64,000 nucleotides of DNA. Origin: a bacterium. GTDB taxonomy: Bacteria > Planctomycetota > Planctomycetia > Pirellulales > Pirellulaceae. Where the stretch lies: assembly GCA_030430075.1 (NCBI GenBank), contig JAUIGN010000047.1, forward strand, positions 1 to 64,000. The letters run 5' to 3'. The notes under the pieces were generated by a model. The model saw nothing but the letters and a program-made list of their open reading frames with translations, was not told the DNA's origin and did not search any database. Numbering within the stretch: the stretch's first letter is position 1; each line of letters starts with the position of its first letter. Made by a program: the position numbers and the translations under genes. Of this stretch, positions 7,657 through 15,269 are shown one piece after another.

Positions 7657-8301
7657 TCACATCGAGACCAGGATGACGCACGTCAGGCAGACGTAGATGC
7701 CGAAGACCACGAAGCTGAAGACGGCCATCCCCTTGCCGCCAAGCCGCCCGCCGGTTCGTTGGATCTGATGCCAGGCGACGCCGCCGCAGATCGCGCCTGC
7801 CAATGCCAGAATCGCGCCGATCGGAAACAGAATGACGGTGGGAATGCTGAGCAGCGCCAGGACCAGCGCGGCGAAAGCAAACGAGCTTGTCTTACGCGCT
7901 CCGCATTCAGGCGACATACACTGTTGGGGCGGTTGTGGTCGACCGGGTTGGAGTTGCGCGGCGACCACCGGGCCGCCGGACGCAGGTGCGGGAAAAGCCG
8001 GGCGCGGCTCGCGAGGGCCGGGGGCTGCGAACTGAGCTTGGCGCACCGGCCGGGGGCCCGTTGGGAGAGAACAATAACTCTCGGGCGGTGCCAGTGAGCC
8101 GAGCACCTGCAAGACGGCGTCCCGCGTCAGTTTGCCAGGATGTGCCTCAAGCAATTCATGAACTTGCCGCTCGACGCCGGCAACGATGTCCTGCCGCTCG
8201 CGGCGACCTACTCCGCTATTCATCAGATTCCGTTCGATCGAATCCAAGCGGCTCTCGATCAAGACGACGTATGCGTGGTCCAATTCGGTCAGCGTAGACA
8301 T
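7657..8301 (-). CDS. DUF4190-like membrane protein
   Basis: The start is placed at 8301 because AGGGAG lies 7 bases upstream; an ATG one codon earlier is also possible. The product has about 214 residues. The N-terminal part (MSTLTELDHAYVVLIESRLD...) is helical and cytoplasmic-looking, followed by a Pro/Ala/Arg-rich linker. The C-terminal 80 residues have two hydrophobic segments, FAFAALVLALLSIPTVILF and MAVFSFVVFGIYVCLTCVIL, separated by a Gly-rich turn. This matches the DUF4190 two-helix pattern. Role unknown. Confidence 0.75.
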   Translation of the reverse strand: MSTLTELDHAYVVLIESRLDSIERNLMNSGVGRRERQDIVAGVERQVHELLEAHPGKLTRDAVLQVLGSLAPPESYCSLPTGPRPVRQAQFAAPGPREPRPAFPAPASGGPVVAAQLQPGRPQPPQQCMSPECGARKTSSFAFAALVLALLSIPTVILFPIGAILALAGAICGGVAWHQIQRTGGRLGGKGMAVFSFVVFGIYVCLTCVILVSM

Positions 8302-8332
8302 CATCAATCTCCCTATTGGATGGTCCAACAAA

Positions 8333-8451
8333 CTAGCGAGGCTGGGCCTCGGACCCATAGCGAGCTGACGCTCGCGGCAAGTCAGTCCGCTCCCGTTGGT
8401 CGCTCAAACGTGACGCATTTGTAAAGCGAAACCTGATCCAAGCCATCTAGC
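8333..8451. repeat. 119-bp dispersed repeat, copy 1
   Basis: By eye this matches 26772-26890 at about 107 of 119 positions without gaps, and both copies start CTAGCGAGG and end CCATCTAGC. Each copy holds two small perfect hairpins: CGAGGC-3 nt-GCCTCG and GCGAGC-TGAC-GCTCGC. The loops differ between copies while the stems are kept. It is most likely a short non-autonomous palindromic element. Confidence 0.8.
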
Positions 8452-9020
8452 TCGCCCGCGATGCGAAGCACACCACTTGTCGCACATACGACGCGGCAGG
8501 ATCGCGCTCCGCTGTCGCCCCCGCATTCGCTCGACGATCTCGTCCGATTCTATTCCCCGGGGGCCGTTACCGCGGTTATAGCTGGTGGCGGCAGGAATGC
8601 CAACCAACGACGGCCCGATATTGCCGGGTTCCCGTACCGCGTACACCGTGGCCGACCGCAGCCCGCGGTCATGCCGAGCATGTACGAGTTCGGTGGGCAC
8701 GGCGACTGTGGCGGCCTCCCGGCGTGGACCATGCTGTACATGACGGCCTGGCGGAGGTGCGGTGGTCCAACGGGTCTCATCGATCGTAGCGATTTTCGAT
8801 CTCGATCATGTTTCGCGGGCGCGGACGCATTGTATCGGCTCGACGGTTAGGGACAGATTGTTGCCTCGCGGGACGTCTTGCCTCATGATGACTGCGGGAG
8901 TTGGGACGGAGGGACAGTCCGCGGCGCGGCATAATCCTCGTTTTCCTCAGGGCGTTCAATCGGCGCTGCTTTGTCGAGCGAATCGGTCGACTATCGGTCA
9001 GGTTTGCGGCGGACGGGGTC

Positions 9021-9150
9021 GAAATCGTGGTTTAGAGTTTCGTCGATGTGACGTGCACGCACATTGCGCGCATGTCTCAAGGGCGACCAGCGGGAGCGAG
9101 CCGGATGTTGGTCTGTTCCCTTTGTGGCTGTGGTACTGCCACCGCTGTCT
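9021..9150. repeat. About 125-bp dispersed repeat, copy 1 (diverged)
   Basis: This is similar to 19375-19500. Shared landmarks in order are GAAATC-GTG-TTAGAGT, TGTGAC-TGCAC, GCATGT, GCGACCA-CGGGA-CG, TCCCT and GGCTGTGG-CCAC. Identity is roughly two thirds by eye with small gaps. The GCGACCAACGGGA core also occurs, reversed, in the 119-bp element. Confidence 0.6.
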
Positions 9151-9383
9151 GACTTCATTAACAACTTCCAGGCGACAGACGAAGTTCGGCAGCGTTGCTG
9201 CCAGACTCCCGATCGCACGTCTGAGGCAGCGGCGTATGGAAGGTTGTTGATGATTCGTGCCCGAGCCTGACGTTGTGGATCCCCCGACCACCCGAATCAC
9301 GCCGGCGGGCAACCTGATAAATCGTAACGTGTGGAACGGACGTCCGCTTTTTCAACCGCGCATTCGCAGTGGATTCGATCAAC

Positions 9384-10910
9384 ATGCCCCACCTGTCGCA
9401 CACGTTGTTCGCCTTGCTTGTCAGCCTGGCTGCGGTGTCCAGCGCTTCTGCCGTCGAGCGGGCGGCGCTGGTGAACGCCTTGAATTCGATCACGAGCAAC
9501 GAACTGCAGGATCACGTCAATGTGCTGGCGGACGATGCGTTCGAGGGACGTGAGGCCGGACAACCGGGTGGCCGCGCGGCTGCCGGCTACTTGCGGGACC
9601 GGTTGCGGTCATACGGACTGCAAGGGGCCGGGGACGGCGGAGACTTCTACCAGGTGTTCGGCAACGGCTATCGCAACGTGCTGGCTTTGTTGGAAGGGAG
9701 CGATCCTGTTCTGAAGGACGAAGTCATTCTTGTCGGTGCCCACTACGACCATGTCGGGTACGGAACCCGCCGCAATAGCCTGGGGCCCTGGGGATACGTT
9801 CATAACGGCGCGGACGACAATGCCAGCGGCACGGCCGGCCTGGTCGAAACGATCGACGCGATCCGGCAACTTCCCGAGCGGCCCCGTCGTTCCATTCTGT
9901 TCGCCTTTTGGGACGGCGAAGAGAAAGGGCTTCTCGGTTCCAAGCATTGGGCCGCCGCACCAACGATCCCGCTATCCCGGGTCGTGTTTGCCGTTAACGT
10001 CGACATGATCGGGCGCTTGCGCGAAGAACAGCTCAAGATTTACGGCAGTCGGTCGGGGTGGGGACTCCGACGCCTGCTGGCTGCCCAAAATCATGACGCT
10101 TCGCTGCGGCTGGAATTTGACTGGACGATGAAGGCCAACAGCGATCACCATTCCTTCTTTGTGCACAACATTCCCGTCCTCATGTTCCATACGGGACTGC
10201 ACGACGACTATCATCGTCCGAGCGATGATGCGCACCTGGTCAACGTTGCCGGAATGGAGAAAGTGACGCGTCTGATGTTTGCCTTCATTGCCGAGCTTGC
10301 GTCGCGAGACGAAGTGACGGAGTTCCGCGCAATGGCGAGCCGTGAATCCAATCTGCAGCGGGTGCGCCTGGAAGGAGAGCTTGCCGGCGACCCGCCCCGC
10401 CTGGGCGTCAGTTGGAAGAGGGACACGTCAGCGGGGATCTTTCTTCAGACAGTGACGCCCGGCTCTGCAGCGGACGTTGCAGGAATGGTGCCCGGCGACC
10501 AGGTGCTCGTCTTTGACGGCCAGCGGATCGCCGATTCGCGCCAGTTTCGCTTGCGGGTCCTCTATGCAACCTCGCCTACGACGGTCCAGGTTCAACGCGC
10601 GGGGCAGTCCGAGCCGCTGACGTTGGAGGTTAAGCTTCCCGGGAGGCCGACCCGAATCGGCGTTTCCTGGCGATCGGACGAAGCCGAGCCTGGGGCGGTT
10701 GTGCTGACGCGCGTCGTGCCGGGTTCGGCAGCTCAGTTGGCCGGCCTGGAACTGGGGGACCGAATCTACCAACTGGCCGGCCAGGATTTTGGCGCAAGCG
10801 CGACGCTCTTGCACGAATTGCGGACGCGCAGCGGACCCATTCCGCTGACGGTCGAACGCGAGGGGCGACTCTTTCAGGTTTCGCTGGATGTCCCGCCGCC
10901 GATGCCGTAG
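9384..10910 (+). CDS. Secreted M28 family metallopeptidase with two PDZ domains
   Basis: The start is set at the ATG at 9384; an in-frame GTG at 9369 adds five residues. MPHLSHTLFALLVSLAAVSS is a signal peptide. The peptidase domain carries the two-zinc M28 motifs AHYDHVG, NGADDNASG, WDGEEKG (the EE pair), VDMIGR and the late His in LHDDYHRPSDD. A PA-like insert is absent. Two PDZ domains follow (about residues 345-425 and 430-510 counted from the GTG), beginning LGVSWKRD and IGVSWRSD. The protein should be an aminopeptidase acting outside the cytoplasm, with the PDZ pair binding substrate tails. It stands alone. Confidence 0.88.
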   Translation: MPHLSHTLFALLVSLAAVSSASAVERAALVNALNSITSNELQDHVNVLADDAFEGREAGQPGGRAAAGYLRDRLRSYGLQGAGDGGDFYQVFGNGYRNVLALLEGSDPVLKDEVILVGAHYDHVGYGTRRNSLGPWGYVHNGADDNASGTAGLVETIDAIRQLPERPRRSILFAFWDGEEKGLLGSKHWAAAPTIPLSRVVFAVNVDMIGRLREEQLKIYGSRSGWGLRRLLAAQNHDASLRLEFDWTMKANSDHHSFFVHNIPVLMFHTGLHDDYHRPSDDAHLVNVAGMEKVTRLMFAFIAELASRDEVTEFRAMASRESNLQRVRLEGELAGDPPRLGVSWKRDTSAGIFLQTVTPGSAADVAGMVPGDQVLVFDGQRIADSRQFRLRVLYATSPTTVQVQRAGQSEPLTLEVKLPGRPTRIGVSWRSDEAEPGAVVLTRVVPGSAAQLAGLELGDRIYQLAGQDFGASATLLHELRTRSGPIPLTVEREGRLFQVSLDVPPPMP

Positions 10911-11155
10911 GCGACGGCGGCCCTGCGTGTCGTACCGTCCAGGTTCATTTGCCGCTCCGCAGGTCATGCTCTGTCATGACGCCGGGCGTGACTCCGCGTG
11001 ACTCCGCAGGTGCCCTGGATCGAACTTGAACGAAGGGGACGATGGTGCGTATACTTCCCCGTCCACGGCGGGCGACGTGTGGTTCGCGGTGGGGATGGAT
11101 TGCCTTTTTCAACTCACGGCCCGCGCCCCCCCCGATTGGCCTCACGGCGCACGAC

Positions 11156-12259
11156 ATGGAACGCTCGAAGCTGCGGCGGCAGATTGCCTGGGAAGCCGCC
11201 CGACTGATGTACGATCGTCGCGAGTCCGAGTACTTTCGCGCCAAGATGAAAGCAGCCCGCATGGCTTGCCGAGGCCGGGTGAAGCCGGCTGATCTGCCGA
11301 GCAACGCCGAAATCCGCGATGAGATCCAGGTGCTGGCGCGAATTCACGAAGGGGAGTCGCGGTGTGACAACCTGTGGGAAATGCGCCTTGAAGCACTCCG
11401 CGTGATGCGGTTGCTTTCCCGTTTTCGACCGCGGCTGATCGGGAGCGTGTGGACGGGACACGTCCGGCAAGGCTCAGACATCGATATCCACCTGTTCTCC
11501 GATAGCCTGGAAGCGATCCTGGCCGCACTGGAGGCGGACGGCGCCGTGTTCGACGTCGAACGGAAACGGGTGAGAAAACACGGAGAAGAACGTGTGTTCA
11601 CCCACGTTCATATTCAAGACCGTTTCCCTGTCGAACTGACGGTGTATGCGGCCGATCAGGCGCACTTTGTGTTCAAGAGCTCCGTGACCGGCAAGCCGAT
11701 CGAACGGGCCAGCCTCAGGGAACTCGAGCGGTTCCTGGTCGAGCAGTTCCCGGGTGTCGACCTGGAAGAGCAATTGACGGCACTGGAAGAGAAAGTCGAC
11801 CGGTTCCAGGTATACGAGTCTCTGTTGCTGCCGCTGGAGAACGTCAAGCAGAGCCCCAAATACCATCCGGAAGGGGATGCACTCTATCACAGCATGCAGG
11901 TCTTCGACCTGGCTCGCAACGAGCTTCCTTATGATGAGGAGTTTCTCCTGGCGGCCATGCTGCACGACGTGGGCAAAGCGATCGATCCACGCGACCATGT
12001 GGGGGCCGGCCTGGAAGCGTTGGAGGGGTTCATCACGGAACGAACTGCCTGGTTGATTGAGCACCACATGACCGCGCATGCAATCCTGGATGGTTCCATC
12101 GGCGCACGGGCCAAACGGCGGTTGCAACAGTCGGAAAGTTACGAGGAGCTGTTGCTGCTTGGCCGTTGCGACGAAGGCGGGCGGGTCGCTGGTGTCGAAG
12201 CGCCCGAGCTCGATGAAGCCATCGATTTCATTCGCCAGTTGTCACGGATGTTCGGTTGA
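11156..12259 (+). CDS. Nucleotidyltransferase-HD domain fusion protein
   Basis: The start is taken at the ATG at 11156 (MERSKLRRQIAWEAARL); codons upstream in this frame are not protein-like. The product has 367 residues. An N-terminal basic helical region (1-90) precedes a polymerase-beta-type nucleotidyltransferase core with IGSVWTGHVRQGSDIDIHL (about 105-130), where the GS and DxD positions are conserved, and a third acid in FPVELTVYA. The C-terminal HD domain has YHSMQ, AAMLHDVGK, DPRDHVG and IEHHM, a full set of HD metal ligands. Both domains look active. The order recalls CCA-adding enzymes and GlnD, but it fits neither length nor motifs, so the substrate is unknown. Confidence 0.75.
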   Translation: MERSKLRRQIAWEAARLMYDRRESEYFRAKMKAARMACRGRVKPADLPSNAEIRDEIQVLARIHEGESRCDNLWEMRLEALRVMRLLSRFRPRLIGSVWTGHVRQGSDIDIHLFSDSLEAILAALEADGAVFDVERKRVRKHGEERVFTHVHIQDRFPVELTVYAADQAHFVFKSSVTGKPIERASLRELERFLVEQFPGVDLEEQLTALEEKVDRFQVYESLLLPLENVKQSPKYHPEGDALYHSMQVFDLARNELPYDEEFLLAAMLHDVGKAIDPRDHVGAGLEALEGFITERTAWLIEHHMTAHAILDGSIGARAKRRLQQSESYEELLLLGRCDEGGRVAGVEAPELDEAIDFIRQLSRMFG

Positions 12260-12336
12260 CCGGCAACGGAATCGGCCCGGTAACCGAGCGGAAGCGGGCT
12301 GGAATGCGGCAACGTCCCGTGTGCAACTTCTGTAGC

Positions 12337-12351
12337 GCATGCCGTGCATGC
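12337..12351. repeat. Small palindrome of the GTCATGC type
   Basis: GCATGC at 12337-12342 is repeated as its own inverse at 12346-12351 with loop CGT. It belongs to a loose family of CATGC hairpins seen after genes in this window (10963, 19403, 42056). It lies between two convergent genes and may act as a bidirectional terminator. Confidence 0.4.
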
Positions 12352-12468
12352 CGGAACGCCGTGTCGCGGGGCAGTCGCGTTCGACGTCCGGCAGGCCAGT
12401 GAACGCAGGTAGGCCATGCACAGCACGACCAACTTGCCGAATCGTTGTCCGTTCGTGAATGATTCGGG

Positions 12469-13413
12469 CTAACTGCGTTTGCCGATGCGATCCAATACGG
12501 TGTCGACTGTCTGTCGCAAGACCGTGCCGCCGCGACGCAGGCCTTGGACTTCCTTCGGCCACAGGTCGATTTCGAGGCGATCGCAGACGCCGGCTCGGCC
12601 GACGACCGTGGGGACGGAAAGGGCGACGTCGCGGATCCCGTAGCAGCCGTTCTGCACGGAAGAAATTGGCAGCAGTCGCCGCTGGTCGAGTGCGATCGCA
12701 TGAATCACATCGCGAATGGCAATCCCGACCGCAAAGCCGGCGCCACCCTTCTTGCTGATCACCTCCGCGCCGGACCCCTTGGTACGCGTGAACAACTCGT
12801 TGGCCAGATGGGGGCTCCACCCGGGCATTTTCTCCAGTGGAAACCCGCCGACGGTGGCGCCGGACCAGATCGGCACCATCGTGTCGCCGTGCTCACCCAG
12901 AATCAAGGCGGACATCTGCGTTGGGGCGACCCCCATCCGTTCGGCGATCAGGCTTCGGAAGCGAATCGTATCGAGTTGCGTGCCCAGACCGATAACTTGG
13001 GAATGGGGCAGGCCGACGCGGTCCGCCGCGACGTAGGTCAACACGTCGACGGGGTTGGAGACGACGAATACGATCGCCTCCTGCTTGAGTCCGGCCTTCA
13101 TGACATCTTCAAGGATGGCGACGAACAGGTCGGTATTGCGATTGATCAAGTCCAGGCGGGACTCGTCCGGCTTGCGGCGCAGCCCCGCAGTGATGCAGAC
13201 GACGTCGGTGTCCGGGATGTGTTCATAGCCGCCCGAAGAAATAATCTGGTCGGCCGTGCTGGGGCCGCCGTGCAGGAGGTCCAGCGCCTGGCCCGCTGCC
13301 ATATCCTGGTTCAGGTCGACCAGCGCGATCTCCCGCACAATCGCGCCGCATTGCAGGGCGAATGCCGCGCTCGAGCCAACCAGTCCGCCGCCGCCGATGA
13401 TGCTTACTTTCAT
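12469..13413 (-). CDS. Lactate/malate dehydrogenase of the BMC operon
   Basis: This 314-residue NAD-dependent 2-hydroxyacid dehydrogenase starts at the ATG at 13413 (MKVSIIGGGGLVGSS), with the Rossmann GxGxxG at residues 7-12. Catalytic residues are His in LGEHGDTMV and Arg in DESRLDLI; NPVDVLTY is typical of the family. The specificity loop reads TAGLRRKPDE, with Arg where lactate dehydrogenases usually have Gln, so malate/oxaloacetate-type specificity is possible. It is the last gene of the BMC operon, where an NADH-linked dehydrogenase is thought to recycle cofactor or oxidise lactate. The C-terminal helix (TVLRQTVDTVLDRIG) is amphipathic but may simply be the family's last helix. Confidence 0.88.
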   Translation of the reverse strand: MKVSIIGGGGLVGSSAAFALQCGAIVREIALVDLNQDMAAGQALDLLHGGPSTADQIISSGGYEHIPDTDVVCITAGLRRKPDESRLDLINRNTDLFVAILEDVMKAGLKQEAIVFVVSNPVDVLTYVAADRVGLPHSQVIGLGTQLDTIRFRSLIAERMGVAPTQMSALILGEHGDTMVPIWSGATVGGFPLEKMPGWSPHLANELFTRTKGSGAEVISKKGGAGFAVGIAIRDVIHAIALDQRRLLPISSVQNGCYGIRDVALSVPTVVGRAGVCDRLEIDLWPKEVQGLRRGGTVLRQTVDTVLDRIGKRS

Positions 13414-13507
13414 GGGTTTCTTCGTTTTCTGCTGGAGGTTCGTGTGATGTCGTCTGGAAAGCCGCCCGCTGCCGAATGGCGGTCGGGCGGCCCGTGGCGG
13501 GGAGGTT

Positions 13508-14374
13508 CTATTGACGCGCCAGTTCGGCAACGACGCGTTCGGTGATTGCCTGGATCAGGGCTTCCTGGCTGCCGGCCGAATCAGCCGGCGGGGCGTTCGG
13601 CTTACCTCCGGCGGGCATGGCCGGCGGTGCTTCAAATGCTCGTCGCTCGACACCCGACGCCTGCCAGCTCTCGCGAAAGATATCGTTCGCACAAATGTCG
13701 CAGTCTTCGTACTCTTTGGTATTCCGCGGGTCGTCCCAACCCCATTGCTGTTTGAGTTCGAGCAGTTCGCGCTCTTTGCCTTCGCTGAAGTAGTTGACGC
13801 GTCCGAGGTTCTTGGCCAGCATCAGCATCCGGCAGTAGGCGTCCAGGATTTCCGTCCACCAGTAGGCCTGTTCGACATCGGTGCCGTAGCTGACGGTTCC
13901 GTGGTTGGCCAGGATGATGATATTCGTCTTTTGCACGAACGGGATGATCGTGTCTGCGAAGGCCTGGCCGCCCGGCGTCTCGTACTTGGTGATCGGCACG
14001 TCACCCAGAAAGACTTCGACTTCGGGAAGCACGCATTGAGGAATCGGTTCGCGGGCGATCGCGAAGGCCGTGGCATGCGGCGGATGGCAGTGCACGACGC
14101 TCTTGATATCCGGACGATTCTTGTAGATCTCCAGGTGCAAGAGTGCTTCGCTGGACCGCTTCTTTCGGCCGGCCAGTTGCTTGCCTGTCATATCGACGGT
14201 CGAGATGTCGTCCGGCTTGAGGAAGCCTTTCGAGTGCATCGTCGGCGTACAGAGAACTTCGTTCTCGCCGATCCGGACCGTGATATTGCCGTCGTTGGCG
14301 GCGGCGAAGCCCTTGTTGTAGATGCGTCGACCAATTTCGCAGATATCCTGTTTGATCTTATGCGCGTTCATCAT
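13508..14374 (-). CDS. Class II aldolase (fuculose/rhamnulose-phosphate aldolase type) with encapsulation peptide
   Basis: This 288-residue zinc aldolase is expected to cleave a deoxy-sugar 1-phosphate to dihydroxyacetone phosphate and lactaldehyde. Visible motifs are NDGNITVRIG, the catalytic Glu in SSEALLHLEIY, zinc ligands VVHCHPPHATAFA and the later His in LANHGTVSYG. Residues 1-245 form the enzyme. A Pro/Ala/Gly-rich linker follows (PPAMPAGGKPNAPPADSAG), then a short helix (EALIQAITERVVAELARQ), the layout of a C-terminal encapsulation peptide. It is probably delivered into the BMC. The start is at the double ATG at 14374. Confidence 0.92.
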   Translation of the reverse strand: MMNAHKIKQDICEIGRRIYNKGFAAANDGNITVRIGENEVLCTPTMHSKGFLKPDDISTVDMTGKQLAGRKKRSSEALLHLEIYKNRPDIKSVVHCHPPHATAFAIAREPIPQCVLPEVEVFLGDVPITKYETPGGQAFADTIIPFVQKTNIIILANHGTVSYGTDVEQAYWWTEILDAYCRMLMLAKNLGRVNYFSEGKERELLELKQQWGWDDPRNTKEYEDCDICANDIFRESWQASGVERRAFEAPPAMPAGGKPNAPPADSAGSQEALIQAITERVVAELARQ

Positions 14375-14377
14375 CTT

Positions 14378-14686
14378 TCAGCTCTTCAGGTTGCGAACTT
14401 GTGATTTGTTGATTTCGATGTTGTCCAGCAGGGCGGCGGAGTAGGCATCCACCGGCTTCTCGTCCGGGTAGAACGCGGCCGCCGCCTCGCCGCCTTCACT
14501 GAGGGCCAGCATGCTGCCGGTTCCTGCGCCGAGGTCGTCCCAAGCCACCAGCGGCTCGGCTTCCTCGCCGGATGCACCGGCCAGATTGGCCAGCGATTGC
14601 AGCACGACCACTTTCAACCGCCCTCCCCGCAGTGCCGGGTGGACGCGGCTCAAGGTGACCGTGCCAATGACTTTCGCGATACGCAT
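14378..14686 (-). CDS. BMC-P shell vertex protein (EutN/CcmL family), first of three
   Basis: This 102-residue pentamer-forming shell protein caps the vertices of the microcompartment. The opening MRIAKVIGTVTLSRVHPALRG and the DDLGAGTGSMLAL turn are the EutN/CcmL signature. It is longer than the other two copies, with an acidic insertion (SGEEAEPL) and a C-terminal extension (VDAYSAALLDNIEINKSQV). It lies a few bases upstream of the aldolase start, so the two genes are tightly coupled. Confidence 0.93.
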   Translation of the reverse strand: MRIAKVIGTVTLSRVHPALRGGRLKVVVLQSLANLAGASGEEAEPLVAWDDLGAGTGSMLALSEGGEAAAAFYPDEKPVDAYSAALLDNIEINKSQVRNLKS

Positions 14687-14697
14687 GTCGGGTCTCT

Positions 14698-14970
14698 CTA
14701 ACGCCGCACCAGTTCGATACGGCGGTCTTTCAATTCATCAATGACGGCAGGCGTGACGACCGCCTTTCGGCCCATGACGACCTTCGCGACCCCGCTCAGC
14801 CGGTCACGAAGCGTGGCCAGCGTGATCAGACGTTCGTCTAAAACGAGTTCGGTTCCCGCCTCCGTCGCCGGCGGCCGATCGACGACCATCACACCGCGAC
14901 TCAGCAGCCGTCGAATCACCTCTTCGACAATCTGTTCGAACTGTGCCGGATTCAATTCCCGGTTACGCAT
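14698..14970 (-). CDS. 90-residue BMC-operon protein with encapsulation-peptide-like helix
   Basis: The function is unknown. Residues 7-24 (NPAQFEQIVEEVIRRLL) form an amphipathic helix like the cargo-targeting helices of the neighbouring AldDH and PduL. Residues about 47-88 read LITLATLRDRLSGVAKVV, then AVVTPAVIDELKDRRIELV. This resembles the short T-P-A-x-D motif segment found in several BMC-associated proteins such as EutQ-type and PduS-type neighbours; that similarity is from memory and needs a profile search. The gene lies between two BMC-P genes, with the downstream one starting where this one ends. It could be an adaptor linking cargo to the shell. Confidence 0.75.
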   Translation of the reverse strand: MRNRELNPAQFEQIVEEVIRRLLSRGVMVVDRPPATEAGTELVLDERLITLATLRDRLSGVAKVVMGRKAVVTPAVIDELKDRRIELVRR

Positions 14971-15218
14971 CAGTCTTGAATCCCAATAATCGTCCAGCGG
15001 ACTGGCGTGTTGTCGACACCGAGCAACTTGCGGGCTCCGTCACTCGTCATCATCACCCGGTCACTGACACCGGCGCCGATGCAGTCGACGGCCAAAATGG
15101 GGTCACCGTCCGGCTTGCCCGTGGTCAGTTGCGGCTGCACGACCAGTAGCTTGCGACCCTGCATCGACGGATGCTTGATCGTGGCGGAGGCACTACCGAT
15201 AACTCGTCCCAGTTGCAT
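14970..15218 (-). CDS. BMC-P shell vertex protein (EutN/CcmL family), second of three
   Basis: This 82-residue vertex protein is close to the minimal EutN/CcmL length. MQLGRVIGSASATIKHPSM and AVDCIGAGVSDRVMMTSD are the family strand and turn motifs, and it ends VRWTIIGIQD. Its stop touches the start of the 90-residue gene, consistent with one transcript. Confidence 0.93.
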   Translation of the reverse strand: MQLGRVIGSASATIKHPSMQGRKLLVVQPQLTTGKPDGDPILAVDCIGAGVSDRVMMTSDGARKLLGVDNTPVRWTIIGIQD

Positions 15219-15269
15219 TGGTTGGCGTCGTTCTCACCAGGTGAATTGGATATGTGTTGGTGGTCGAGG

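Larger units (their letters stand above)
8302..9383. other. Long region without a convincing gene, containing dispersed repeats
   Basis: Frames here are short and compositionally poor, so I call no gene. Two intergenic repeats lie here: a 119-bp element (8333-8451), whose second copy is at 26772, and a weaker element (9021-9150), whose second copy lies in the BMC operon at 19375. It may contain decayed coding sequence. Confidence 0.5.

Noticed and set aside
8404..9250. Several short frames between the DUF4190-like gene and the M28 peptidase gene
   Set aside because: All have low-complexity, Arg/Cys/Trp-rich composition, no ribosome site and no family resemblance; the stretch contains repeats instead.
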